Program-made: the position numbers and the translations under genes
Shown: piece after piece, positions 7,045-15,473 of the stretch
How positions within the stretch are numbered: the first letter of the stretch is position 1
Layout: each line of letters opens with the position of its first letter
Origin: UBA11524 sp964391995
Lineage (GTDB): Bacteria > Bacillota > Clostridia > Christensenellales > Aristaeellaceae
Assembly: GCA_964391995.1 (NCBI GenBank)
Contig: CAYMOM010000020.1
Coordinates: forward strand, 1 to 22,499
DNA length: 22,499 nucleotides
Direction: 5' to 3'
The notes under the pieces: generated by a model
Told to the model about the DNA's origin: nothing
The model's database searches: none
The model's input: only the letters and a program-made list of their open reading frames with translations

Positions 7045-8624
7045 TTAACATTCTTGTGGTGGATGATGAGCCCATCAGCGCCGACGGTATTTCCATCTAC
7101 CTGGAGGAGCACGGGGACAGCGGATGGAATGTGCTGACGGCCTACAATGGCGCCAACGCCCTGAAGTTCAGCCAGCAGCGCATTGACATTCTGCTGACGG
7201 ATATCATGATGCCTGCCATGGACGGCTTTGCCCTGCAGGAGCAGATACGCCAGCGCTGGCCCATGGTGAAAACCGTTTTTCTGACGGGCAACAACCAGCT
7301 TGATTTTGCCAAGCAGGCCATCCGCGCAGGCAACGTGATTGACTATGTGCTGAAAATGGAGGATGAAACCGTGGTGCTGCGGGCTGTGCGCAAGGCCATT
7401 GCGGCCCTGGAGGACGACATGCGCACCCAGGAAGCGCTGATGCAGGCCGACCAGACCATGAGCAAGATTCGCCCGCTGCTTCAAAAGGACTTTCTTACCT
7501 CTGTTCTGAAAGGGAATATTGCCGCATCCCGGCTGGAGAACGGGCGCTTTTCTCAGCTGGGTCTGCCCTTTCTGGCAGACAAGCCCGTGCTGCTGCTGGT
7601 GGGACAGATGGGGGACAGCAGCGGCGATGGACAGATGAGCGACCTTTCCTTCTGCGCGCTGGATAACGTGCTGGAGAAATTCCTCTGGCCCATATACCGG
7701 TTCAGCATGGTATCTGTTGCCGAGCGGCGGGTGGCGGTGTTTATCCAGCTGGCCAGCCAGCGGGGTGCACTGGATGTGCAGCATGTGTTTTCCCTGCTGG
7801 AACTGGTGCAGCAGACCTTTGGCAAAACCATGGGCACCGTGACCCTGGTGCTGAACCATATGGCCTGCAGCTGGCAGGAGGTCAGCCGGCATTACCGCGC
7901 CATGCTCCTGACCCTGGAGCAGAACCTGAGCGTTTCGGACGACACCCTGGTGCTGCAAAGCGCACAGGGGCTGCTGCCGGAAACCATGTGCTCCCGCGAG
8001 CTGCACGCCATCCGCTCGGCCCTGGAATGCCGGGAATATGAAAAGGCGGCCAGCCTGTGCCACAGCATTCTTCCACCCCACACCCCAACGGGCCGGATTA
8101 CCCTTTACCGCCAGCTGCTGAAGCTGTTTTCCATTGCCGTGGATGCCCGGCCCGATGCGCAGTCCGTCTACAGCCTCAGCCATGTTCCGCTGCTGCAGCT
8201 CAGCGACAGCGGATGGAAGCAGACACAGACGGAATTCGCCCTGCTGCTGAAATCCCTCTCCGGCGCCGCCAATTCACCCTCCCAGCGGAAGGAGGAGCTG
8301 ATTGGGCAGATTTGCGCCTATGTGGATGCCCACCTGGCCGATGACCTTTCCCTTTCGCAGATTGCGGCCATCACCTATCACAGCCCGACGTATATTTCCA
8401 AAATCTTTTCCGAGGTGAAAAACGTTAATTACAACCGTTATGTTGTCAACCAGCGGCTTTCCCGGGCATCGGAGCTGCTGCTCAGCACCCGCCTTGTGCT
8501 GGAGGATGTTGTTGAAAGGGTTGGCTATCGCTCTGCCTCCTATTTCATCCATGCCTTCCGCAGCAAGTATGGCATGACGCCGGCGGAGTATCGGAAAAAG
8601 GCTGAGCATTATCCAAAAAAATGA
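7041..8624 (+). CDS. YesN-like response regulator, AraC-type DNA-binding domain
   Basis: A 527-residue cytoplasmic response regulator. The receiver domain (1-120) has D8/D9 in VVDDEP, phospho-acceptor D54 in LLTDIMMPAMDG, T82 in FLTGNN and K105. A roughly 300-residue linker of unclear fold follows. The C-terminal AraC/XylS DNA-binding domain (about 418-527) carries two helix-turn-helix units, including DLSLSQIAAITYHSPTYISK and VVERVGYRSASYFIHAFR, and ends in the typical YGMTPAEYRK. It starts inside the kinase stop codon (ATGA). The likely target is the promoter region at 8629-8750 just downstream, controlling the importer and glycoside hydrolases. The effector sugar is not known. Confidence 0.92.
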   Translation: MINILVVDDEPISADGISIYLEEHGDSGWNVLTAYNGANALKFSQQRIDILLTDIMMPAMDGFALQEQIRQRWPMVKTVFLTGNNQLDFAKQAIRAGNVIDYVLKMEDETVVLRAVRKAIAALEDDMRTQEALMQADQTMSKIRPLLQKDFLTSVLKGNIAASRLENGRFSQLGLPFLADKPVLLLVGQMGDSSGDGQMSDLSFCALDNVLEKFLWPIYRFSMVSVAERRVAVFIQLASQRGALDVQHVFSLLELVQQTFGKTMGTVTLVLNHMACSWQEVSRHYRAMLLTLEQNLSVSDDTLVLQSAQGLLPETMCSRELHAIRSALECREYEKAASLCHSILPPHTPTGRITLYRQLLKLFSIAVDARPDAQSVYSLSHVPLLQLSDSGWKQTQTEFALLLKSLSGAANSPSQRKEELIGQICAYVDAHLADDLSLSQIAAITYHSPTYISKIFSEVKNVNYNRYVVNQRLSRASELLLSTRLVLEDVVERVGYRSASYFIHAFRSKYGMTPAEYRKKAEHYPKK

Positions 8625-8628
8625 TATT

Positions 8629-8657
8629 TTGACATTGAAACAAAAATGCGATATAAA
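8629..8657 (+). promoter_or_regulatory. promoter of the sugar importer / glycoside hydrolase operon
   Basis: TTGACA (8629-8634) and TATAAA (8652-8657) are 17 bases apart. The leader to the ATG at 8767 would be about 100 bases. A second weaker pair, TTGTTC (8696-8701) and TACAAT, is possible further down. Confidence 0.7.
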
Positions 8658-8731
8658 ATCTTTAATATTGGGATGCTTGCACTAAAAGATTGGCATTGTT
8701 CTGGGGGATATGAACGTATTACAATAATATC

Positions 8732-8748
8732 AACGAAAAACCTTCGTT
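8732..8748 (+). promoter_or_regulatory. small leader hairpin before the sugar-binding protein gene
   Basis: AACGAA (8732-8737) and TTCGTT (8743-8748) can pair around a 5-base loop, ending a few bases before the AAAGGAG ribosome site. It may protect the 5' end of the message or affect ribosome access. The stem is short, so confidence is modest. Confidence 0.4.
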
Positions 8749-8766
8749 AAGAAAGGAGCATGACCC

Positions 8767-10419
8767 ATGAAAACCAAATCCCCGTGGAAAGCATTCCTAA
8801 GCCTGCTGACCGCCGTAACGCTGCTGCTCAGCCTGCCGCTGACGGCCTTCGCTGCGGACCCCTTCATGAAGTACGATGATCCTGTTGTCGTCACCGTGGT
8901 CAAAGGCGTGACCGTCGCCACTGACACCGAGGACAAGACCCAGGACAACGAATTCCTGAAGTTCTTTGAAGAGAACTACGGCATCAAGCTGGAGTACAAG
9001 TGGGTTACCACCCCCGAGCAGTACAGCCAGCGCATCGCCCTTGACCTGGCCATGGACGACCTGGCGGACATCGTTGTGGTTGACGCCACCGTGCTGGGCC
9101 AGATGATCGAATCCGGCCAGGCTATGGATATCACCCAGCTTTGGGCCGACTACGCTGACGAGCTGACCAAGACCCTGGTAACCCCCGCTGGTTCCGCCTC
9201 CTACGAGATGGCCCAGAAGGACGGCAAGCTCTATGGCATTCCCTACGCCACGCCCGTTCTGGAGTCCCTGCATGGCCTGTTCCTGCGCGAGGACTGGCGC
9301 GTGAATCTGGGCCTGCCCGAGCCCACCACCTTTGCGGAGCTGGAGCAGATTCTGTACGCTTTCGCCAACGATGACCCCGATGGCAACGGCGTGAAGGACA
9401 CCTACGGCATTGGCCTGAACAAGGATCTGTACGGCAACGGCTACGAGCTGTATTCCATTGCCAACATGATGCATGCCTACCCCGATGCCTGGGTTGAGAA
9501 CGCCGAAGGCAAGATCGTTTACGGCTCTGTTCAGCCCGAAATGAAGACCGTGCTGGAAAAGCTGGCCAAGTGGTATCAGGATGGCCTGATCGATCCCGAA
9601 TTCACCGTGAAGACCCCCGAGCAGGAAGCCGAGCTGACCCTGACCGAAAAGCTGGGCGTGTTCACCGGCGTGCAGTGGGCCCAGTTCATGTCCGATGCGC
9701 TGCCTTCCCTGTGGACCAACAACCCCACCTCCGATTGGAAGCTCTGGGGCCTGCCCTCTGTGGATGATGCGGCTGTGAAGCCCATCGTGTACGACAATAC
9801 CAACCAGTTCATCGTTATCACCAGCAAGTGCGAACATCCCGAGGCCGCTATCATCGTGCTGAACCTGCTGCACAAGATCGGCGCCGGCTCTGCCACCGAT
9901 ATTCTGCCTACCGAGGATGACTTCCGCCTGGTTTGGGACGATTGGACCTGGCTGCCCTTCACCCCCGAATCCATCCACGGCAACGTGCCCAAGTGGGAAG
10001 CTGTGTTCGCTGCCATCGACAACAACGATCCCAGCCTGGTGACCTATAACTACAACGCTCTGGCCCTGTATAACGACCAGATGAACAAGTACATCAACCA
10101 TCCCGAGTATCGTACCGGCACCGATGATGAGAAGTCCGATATCCGCGGCCAGTGGGCTACCTGCTTCTCCGGCCAGATGTTCGGCATGGCTACCGAGCTG
10201 AACAACAGCGGCATGCTGACCTTCGAAAAGCGCGGCCCGCTGCTGACCGAAACCATGATTGACTCCCAGGCGACCCTGGACAAGCTGGAGCTGGAAACCT
10301 TCACCCGCATCATCACTGGCGATGCTGACATCAGCGAATTCGACACCTTTGTCGAGCAGTGGAATGCGCTGGGCGGCGAGGCGATTACCGCCGAGATCAA
10401 TGCCCACTTCGGCAAGTAA
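8767..10419 (+). CDS. LplA-type extracellular solute-binding protein (sugar importer)
   Basis: A 550-residue extracellular binding protein of the large oligosaccharide (LplA/family 1) type, paired with the two permeases downstream. Residues 1-30 form a signal peptide ending LPLTAFAAD, a signal peptidase I site, with no lipobox cysteine. That is unusual for a binding protein in a single-membrane Bacillota. The loop NDDPDGNGVKD (201-211) is a calcium-binding-like motif common in this family. Aromatic residues are abundant, as expected for sugar stacking. The ATG at 8767 has AAAGGAG upstream. Codons end very often in C (GAC, AAC, TAC, TTC), more than in neighbours, which suits high expression. 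The ligand is probably an oligosaccharide released by the linked hydrolases, but the sequence alone does not prove this. Confidence 0.9.
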   Translation: MKTKSPWKAFLSLLTAVTLLLSLPLTAFAADPFMKYDDPVVVTVVKGVTVATDTEDKTQDNEFLKFFEENYGIKLEYKWVTTPEQYSQRIALDLAMDDLADIVVVDATVLGQMIESGQAMDITQLWADYADELTKTLVTPAGSASYEMAQKDGKLYGIPYATPVLESLHGLFLREDWRVNLGLPEPTTFAELEQILYAFANDDPDGNGVKDTYGIGLNKDLYGNGYELYSIANMMHAYPDAWVENAEGKIVYGSVQPEMKTVLEKLAKWYQDGLIDPEFTVKTPEQEAELTLTEKLGVFTGVQWAQFMSDALPSLWTNNPTSDWKLWGLPSVDDAAVKPIVYDNTNQFIVITSKCEHPEAAIIVLNLLHKIGAGSATDILPTEDDFRLVWDDWTWLPFTPESIHGNVPKWEAVFAAIDNNDPSLVTYNYNALALYNDQMNKYINHPEYRTGTDDEKSDIRGQWATCFSGQMFGMATELNNSGMLTFEKRGPLLTETMIDSQATLDKLELETFTRIITGDADISEFDTFVEQWNALGGEAITAEINAHFGK

Positions 10420-10452
10420 TCCCTTTGCCAACAGCATCTCATAAGCAATGAC

Positions 10453-10492
10453 GAGGAAGGCGGTCGTTTAGCAATAAGCGGCCGCTTTCCTC
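10453..10492 (+). promoter_or_regulatory. intercistronic hairpin after the sugar-binding protein gene
   Basis: GAGGAAGGCGGTCG (10453-10466) pairs with CGGCCGCTTTCCTC (10479-10492) over 14 positions, two of them G-U. No T-tract follows, and the ribosome site AAGGAGG of the next gene comes a few bases later. It probably stabilises the binding-protein message or partly attenuates transcription. Confidence 0.65.
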
Positions 10493-10512
10493 CTACCAAG
10501 GAGGTTTCGCCC

Positions 10513-11469
10513 ATGACAAGGAATCCTGCAGCGCTCTCCGGCAAGGGAAAGCCCGGCCTTCTCGCTGTGCTGAAAAAGGATTTTAGGAAGAATTATGCCC
10601 TGCACCTGATGCTGCTTCCCTGCGTGATCCTGGTTCTTGTTTATTCCTACGTTCCGCTTTTTGGCCTGAAGATTGCCTTTGAGCAGTTCATTCCCTCAAA
10701 GGGCCTTTTTGGTGCACAAAAACCCGTTGGCTTCAAGTGGTTTGAATACCTTTTCAAAATGAATGATTTCTGGTATGCCTTGCGCAATACCTTTGTCATT
10801 GCCTGCTGGAAGCTGTTCCTGGGCATGTTTGTTTCCATTGTGTTTGCCATCCTGATTAACGAAATGCGCCGGCCCGGGCTGAAGCGCACGGTGCAAACGG
10901 TGGTCTATCTGCCCCACTTCATTTCCTGGATCATCCTGTCCAACATTTTTGTGGACATTCTTTCTCCCTCCTCCGGCATTGTGAACAAGCTGATTATGGC
11001 CTTTGGCGGCCAGCCGATCTACTTCCTTGGCAGCAACGACTGGTTCCAGTTCACGCTGATTGCCACAGAAATATGGAAGGAATTCGGCTTTGGCACCATT
11101 GTTTATCTGGCGGCTATCACCGGCATCGACCAGAACCTGTATGAGGCTGCCATTATTGACGGCGCCAACAAGTTCCAGCAGATTCTTCATGTTACCATCC
11201 CCGGGCTGATGAACATTATCGTGCTGATGCTGCTGCTGAACATTGGCAGCGTGCTGGGCGGCAACTTTGACCAGGTATATAATCTGTATTCCCCCTCGGT
11301 GTACCGCACAGGCGATATACTTGATACCCTGGTGTACCGCATTGGCCTTGTGGATTTCAACTTCTCCCTGTCCACGGCGGTGGGTGTGTTCAAGTCCCTG
11401 GTGTCTGCGGTGCTGGTTTCCCTGAGCTACTTCCTGGCCTGGAAGGTAGCGGATTACCGTATCTTCTAA
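10513..11469 (+). CDS. LplB-type sugar ABC transporter permease
   Basis: A 318-residue permease with about six hydrophobic helices. The N-terminal segment (NYALHLMLLPCVILVLVYSY) and YVPLFGLKIAF are typical of LplB-type permeases. The EAA loop LYEAAIIDGANKFQQILHVT (about 215-234) docks on an ATPase. The ATG at 10513 follows AAGGAGG by 8 bases. It should pair with the next permease to import an oligosaccharide. No ATPase gene is in the operon, so a shared MsmX-like ATPase encoded elsewhere is expected. Confidence 0.92.
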   Translation: MTRNPAALSGKGKPGLLAVLKKDFRKNYALHLMLLPCVILVLVYSYVPLFGLKIAFEQFIPSKGLFGAQKPVGFKWFEYLFKMNDFWYALRNTFVIACWKLFLGMFVSIVFAILINEMRRPGLKRTVQTVVYLPHFISWIILSNIFVDILSPSSGIVNKLIMAFGGQPIYFLGSNDWFQFTLIATEIWKEFGFGTIVYLAAITGIDQNLYEAAIIDGANKFQQILHVTIPGLMNIIVLMLLLNIGSVLGGNFDQVYNLYSPSVYRTGDILDTLVYRIGLVDFNFSLSTAVGVFKSLVSAVLVSLSYFLAWKVADYRIF

Positions 11470-11482
11470 AGGAGGTGTTATC

Positions 11483-12361
11483 ATGCGTGATACGAGAGGC
11501 GAAAAGATTTTTTACTGCATTAACACCGTTTTCCTGGTTTGCGTGGCGCTGGTCTGCCTTGCGCCGCTGGTGTATGTGCTGGCTGTGTCCTTTTCTGCCA
11601 ACGATGCGGTGAAGGCGGGCCTTGTCACCTTCTGGCCTGTTAAGTTCACAACGGTGGGCTATGAATATCTGCTGCAAAACCAGATGTTCTGGCGCAGCAT
11701 GCTCAATTCGGTCATGCGCGTTCTTCTGGGCACGCTGATCAACCTGCTGTGCACCTGCCTGGTTGCCTTCCCCCTGAGCCGGACGAATGACAAATTCAAG
11801 TTCCGCACCCTGTATGCATGGTTTTTCTTCATTCCCATGCTGGTGGGCGGCGGGCTGATTCCCACCTACATGGTGGTAAAGGAAACCGGCATCATGAATT
11901 CCATCTGGGCGCTGGTTATTCCCGGTGCAGTGCCGGTGTTTTATGTGATGGTGCTGCTGAACTTCTTCCGCAATCTTCCCTCCGAGCTGGAAGAGGCCGC
12001 GCTGATCGATGGCGCCGGGCAGTTCCGCGTGCTGGCGCAGATCTACCTGCCCCTGAGCACACCTTCCCTGGCCACCATTGCGGTATACGCCATTCTGGGC
12101 CACTGGAACGACTGGTTCTCCGGCTCCATTTACCTGAATAAGCTGTCCGACTTCCCCCTGATGACCTACCTGCAGACCGTTGTGGTGAACTACGACCCCA
12201 ACAAGCTCTCGCCCTCCGAGCTGGAACGGATGAGCAAGCTGGGCAGCGAAACCATGGAGGCGGCGCAGATCTTCGTCAGCATGGTGCCGGTGCTCATCAG
12301 CTATCCCTTCTTCCAGCGCTATTTCACCAAGGGCCTGGTCATGGGCGGCGTGAAGGGGTAA
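11483..12361 (+). CDS. LplC/YtcP-type sugar ABC transporter permease
   Basis: A 292-residue permease of the carbohydrate uptake family, the second half of the heterodimeric channel. It begins with a short cytoplasmic stretch and a long first helix (TVFLVCVALVCLAPLVYVLA). The EAA loop is LEEAALIDGAGQFRVLAQIY (about 169-188). It ends with FTKGLVMGGVKG, a common ending in this group. The gene starts 13 bases after the LplB-type gene, with AAAGGAGG upstream of ATG 11483. Confidence 0.92.
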   Translation: MRDTRGEKIFYCINTVFLVCVALVCLAPLVYVLAVSFSANDAVKAGLVTFWPVKFTTVGYEYLLQNQMFWRSMLNSVMRVLLGTLINLLCTCLVAFPLSRTNDKFKFRTLYAWFFFIPMLVGGGLIPTYMVVKETGIMNSIWALVIPGAVPVFYVMVLLNFFRNLPSELEEAALIDGAGQFRVLAQIYLPLSTPSLATIAVYAILGHWNDWFSGSIYLNKLSDFPLMTYLQTVVVNYDPNKLSPSELERMSKLGSETMEAAQIFVSMVPVLISYPFFQRYFTKGLVMGGVKG

Positions 12362-12412
12362 GCGCCGGCTGTTCATTCCCCAAAGGACAACATATCAAGG
12401 AGGTTTCCCTTC

Positions 12413-13501
12413 ATGAGAACGCGCTGGACGAAACAGCAGGCCTGGGACTGGTATAACGCCCGGCCCTGGGTGATGGGCGTCAACTATGTGCCCTCCATCA
12501 CGCTCCATTGTGTGGAGCTGTGGCAGGAAGATACCTATGATGAGGTTATCCAAAGCGTGCGGAAGGAATTTGCGCTGATGGAGGACATTGGCCTGAACGG
12601 CGTCAGGATGTTCCTGCCCTTCAACGTATGGTATCACCAGCGGGAGCGCTTTCTGGACAGGCTGGACAGCTTCCTTGGCGAGCTGGACGCCCGGGGCATT
12701 ACCATGATGCCGGTGCTCTTCAACGACTGCGTGGGCTTTGGCAGGCCGGCCAACATCAACCCCGAGCTGCCCTCCGGCTGGCATGCATACGACATCGGCC
12801 ACCATGGCGGGCACAAGGAGAATCCTTTCACCGGCGAGCAGGAGCGCAAGGGGTGGATCTACTGGGACGAGCCTGAATGGCGGCCTGTGATGGAGGAATA
12901 CCTGCGCTCTGTCATCAGCCGCTTCCGTGGCGACAAGCGCATTTACGCCTGGGATCTGTGGAACGAGCCGGGCAACAGCAACCGCCATGACATGAGCATC
13001 CCCTACCTGAAGCGGGCCTTCGAAATTGCCCGGGAGCTGGATCCCATTCAGCCGCTGACGGCAGCACCCTGGAGCTACCCGGAGGACTACGGCACAAACC
13101 CCGATGCTGATGTGGAAGCCATTCAGCGGGTGGCCCTGGATGAATCCGACATTGTGACCTTCCACCAGTATGAGGGCATTGACCGTGTTCGCAGGGTGGT
13201 GGAGGGCCTGAAGCGGGAAGGCCGCCCCATGATGAACACCGAGTGGCTCAACCGCATCCAGGATAACCTGATTGCCGATAACCTGCCTCTGTACCACCAT
13301 GAGCGCATCGGCAGCTACAGCTGGGGTCTGGTGGCAGGCAAGTCCCAGCACTTCCTGCCCTGGGACGAGCTGTGGAAAAGGCGCGACCTGCCGCTGAACC
13401 GCTGGCAGCACGACCTTTTCGACACCTTCCACACCCCCTATGACCGGGAGGAGCTGGCGCTGATGCGCCGCCTGAGCCCCAAAACCCAGCATAAAGGATG
13501 A
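12413..13501 (+). CDS. clan GH-A glycoside hydrolase (COG3934-like, cytoplasmic)
   Basis: A 362-residue (beta/alpha)8-barrel glycoside hydrolase without a signal peptide, so probably intracellular. Likely acid/base E185 lies in DLWNEPGN and likely nucleophile E277 in MMNTEWLN, at the strand 4 and strand 7 positions of clan GH-A. The N-terminal WYNARPWVMGVNYVPS is typical of proteins often annotated as 1,4-beta-xylanase or endo-mannosidase of the COG3934 group. That label rests on weak evidence, so I leave the substrate open. AAGGAGG precedes the ATG by 9 bases. It lies between the importer permeases and a secreted GH39-like enzyme, consistent with acting on imported oligosaccharides. Confidence 0.82.
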   Translation: MRTRWTKQQAWDWYNARPWVMGVNYVPSITLHCVELWQEDTYDEVIQSVRKEFALMEDIGLNGVRMFLPFNVWYHQRERFLDRLDSFLGELDARGITMMPVLFNDCVGFGRPANINPELPSGWHAYDIGHHGGHKENPFTGEQERKGWIYWDEPEWRPVMEEYLRSVISRFRGDKRIYAWDLWNEPGNSNRHDMSIPYLKRAFEIARELDPIQPLTAAPWSYPEDYGTNPDADVEAIQRVALDESDIVTFHQYEGIDRVRRVVEGLKREGRPMMNTEWLNRIQDNLIADNLPLYHHERIGSYSWGLVAGKSQHFLPWDELWKRRDLPLNRWQHDLFDTFHTPYDREELALMRRLSPKTQHKG

Positions 13502-13507
13502 ACTGCC

Positions 13508-15427
13508 ATGAAAAAAACCATCATTGGCCTGGCTGCAGGCATTATGATTTTGTTTGGAGGTATCGCCATGGCTGATAGCACGGCCCGGCTGAACGTTGAT
13601 TTTTCCAAGCGGGAAGGCGTTCCGCTGCTGAAAAAGTTTGCCCTGTTCAACAGCGGCATTGTTGACCTGCCCAACTACGTCCGGGATGCATCGCTCTTTG
13701 ACGGGCTGAGGGTGGACTCCCTGCGCATTGACCTGTTCATGGGCGAGGAGGGACGCCCCTTTGCCCGGGTGGTGGATGGCACCGCCGATGCCCTGACCTA
13801 CGACTTTGACAAGCTGGATAAGCTGGTGAAGCTGCTGGAGGAGCACAATGTGCGCCCCTATTGGGCCTGGAGCTACATTCCCTATCCCCTGCAGCAGGAC
13901 GGCGACTGGCGCAAAGGCCCGACCGACCTGGAAGCCTGGCAGGAGATGTTCCGCACCTTTGCCGAGCACTATAAGGAAAGCGGCCTGCGGGTGGCCTATC
14001 ACGAGGTGTATAACGAGCCGGACTGCGGCGATGTGTTCTTCCTGGGCAGCATGCAGGACTATACCCAGCTGTACATTGCTGCCGCCAAGGGCCTGAAGGA
14101 AGGCGACCCGGATGCCGTGATCGGCGGGCCGTCCAGCGCGTTTGTGGACATTACCGGCGCGGTGAACATCCGCCATTTCCTAAACCAGGTTGACGAGGCA
14201 GGTGTGCCCCTGGACTTCTTCAGCTACCACAGCTACGGCTGCGATACCAAGCAATACTTGAACCGCACCGGCCTTTCCCGGGCATACCTGGCCGAGCATG
14301 TGGCCTTTGATACCACCGAGCTGCACCTGAACGAGTATAACTCCCTTCTTCAGCCCTTTGAGGCCAATGGCCCGGCCGAACATGCCCGGGGTGGCGCAAC
14401 CATGCTGACCTCCTTCCAGCTGCTGCTGGAGGAAACCGATGTGACCCTGGCCCACTGGGCCCAGTTTATGGATACGGGCTATGAACCCCTGGGCGCCATT
14501 GACCCCTTTGGGCGCATCAAGGCACCCTACTGGGCCTATTGGATGTACAGCCAGATGCCCGAGCAGCGGGTGGCCGTCACCGGCCTGCCCAGGGCCACGG
14601 AGGAAGGCCTCCACGCCATGGCCTCCAAGGATGAAGAAACTGCCTGCATCCTGGCCTGGAACGACAGCGCGGAAAAGCCCGCCACAGCTGAAATCACCCT
14701 GCCCAAGCTGCCCTTCTCTAAGGGTACGGTGGAAATCTATGTGATGAACGATCAGGTGGATCCCTACTGGAACACCAATGGCCCCATCACCATTGCGCCC
14801 ACGCAGGTGGTTTCCGCAGAATCCTTCGGTGAAACCATCACCCTGGACATTCCCGCCGGCGGCTTTGTGTTCTATCGCTTTGTGAAGGATGACGGCATCA
14901 CCGCAGAAAACACGCCCGTGGGACAGATCATCCGCAAGCGGTACTACTTCCCCGAGCGGGGCAAGAGCAGCTATGCCTTCTTTGACGAAACCGACCAGAC
15001 GGTCTACCTGGGCATGAACGGCGAATACAGCAGCCGGGCCACCGTGGCTGTGGAATGGGACGGCCTGCCCGATATGGCGTATGTGAACAGCAGGTTTGGC
15101 GGCAGGTACACCGACATCGACCTGAACACTTCCTTCAGCGTGCGGGTGGACTATGCAGTGGATGGCGAATACACCCATGCAGTGCTGTTCACCTTCATGC
15201 CCATCAATCCCCGGCGCAGCAGCACGCTGCCCTGGGGCACCATGCGCGAGCCGGACAAAACCGTGCTGGTGGACACCCTGCTGACCGGCAAATCCCTGCT
15301 GATGCTGAAAAGCAACGCCCCTGAAGGCTGGACAGGCCGGGCGCTGATTACCTTCGACATGCACTCCACCGGCCCGGAAACCTGGGCGGAGCTGAATCTT
15401 TCCCCCGCTGGCATCAAGGGCAATTGA
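13508..15427 (+). CDS. secreted GH39-like glycoside hydrolase (beta-xylosidase-like)
   Basis: A 639-residue exported enzyme. The N-terminus MKKTIIGLAAGIMILFGGIA ends in an AMA-D signal peptidase I site. The catalytic barrel (about 30-370) has acid/base E170 in the YNEPD motif and likely nucleophile E276 in LNEYN, as in GH39 beta-xylosidases and alpha-L-iduronidases. A beta-sandwich typical of GH39 follows. About 170 further residues (470-639), rich in beta-type sequence, are longer than a minimal GH39 and have no function I recognise. The start has AAAGGA 9 bases upstream and lies 6 bases after the previous gene. With no anchor or surface-layer motif visible, the enzyme may be free or held loosely at the wall. 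The substrate is inferred to be xylose- or arabinose-type glycans from context only. Confidence 0.8.
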   Translation: MKKTIIGLAAGIMILFGGIAMADSTARLNVDFSKREGVPLLKKFALFNSGIVDLPNYVRDASLFDGLRVDSLRIDLFMGEEGRPFARVVDGTADALTYDFDKLDKLVKLLEEHNVRPYWAWSYIPYPLQQDGDWRKGPTDLEAWQEMFRTFAEHYKESGLRVAYHEVYNEPDCGDVFFLGSMQDYTQLYIAAAKGLKEGDPDAVIGGPSSAFVDITGAVNIRHFLNQVDEAGVPLDFFSYHSYGCDTKQYLNRTGLSRAYLAEHVAFDTTELHLNEYNSLLQPFEANGPAEHARGGATMLTSFQLLLEETDVTLAHWAQFMDTGYEPLGAIDPFGRIKAPYWAYWMYSQMPEQRVAVTGLPRATEEGLHAMASKDEETACILAWNDSAEKPATAEITLPKLPFSKGTVEIYVMNDQVDPYWNTNGPITIAPTQVVSAESFGETITLDIPAGGFVFYRFVKDDGITAENTPVGQIIRKRYYFPERGKSSYAFFDETDQTVYLGMNGEYSSRATVAVEWDGLPDMAYVNSRFGGRYTDIDLNTSFSVRVDYAVDGEYTHAVLFTFMPINPRRSSTLPWGTMREPDKTVLVDTLLTGKSLLMLKSNAPEGWTGRALITFDMHSTGPETWAELNLSPAGIKGN

Positions 15428-15473
15428 TAACCCGACCGCTGACCTCCCCCAAAACGAAGCAAGGAGTATGCCC

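Noticed and set aside
5051..8680. Shared 10-base sequence GGGATGCTTG upstream of both importer operons (5051-5060 and 8670-8679)
   Set aside because: It lies in opposite orientation relative to transcription and at different places in the leaders. One 10-base match in 22 kb is weak evidence.
8797..10437. A 546-codon leftward open frame opposite the sugar-binding protein
   Set aside because: Shadow of a gene with strong C-ending codon bias, which removes stop codons on the other strand. No family resemblance.
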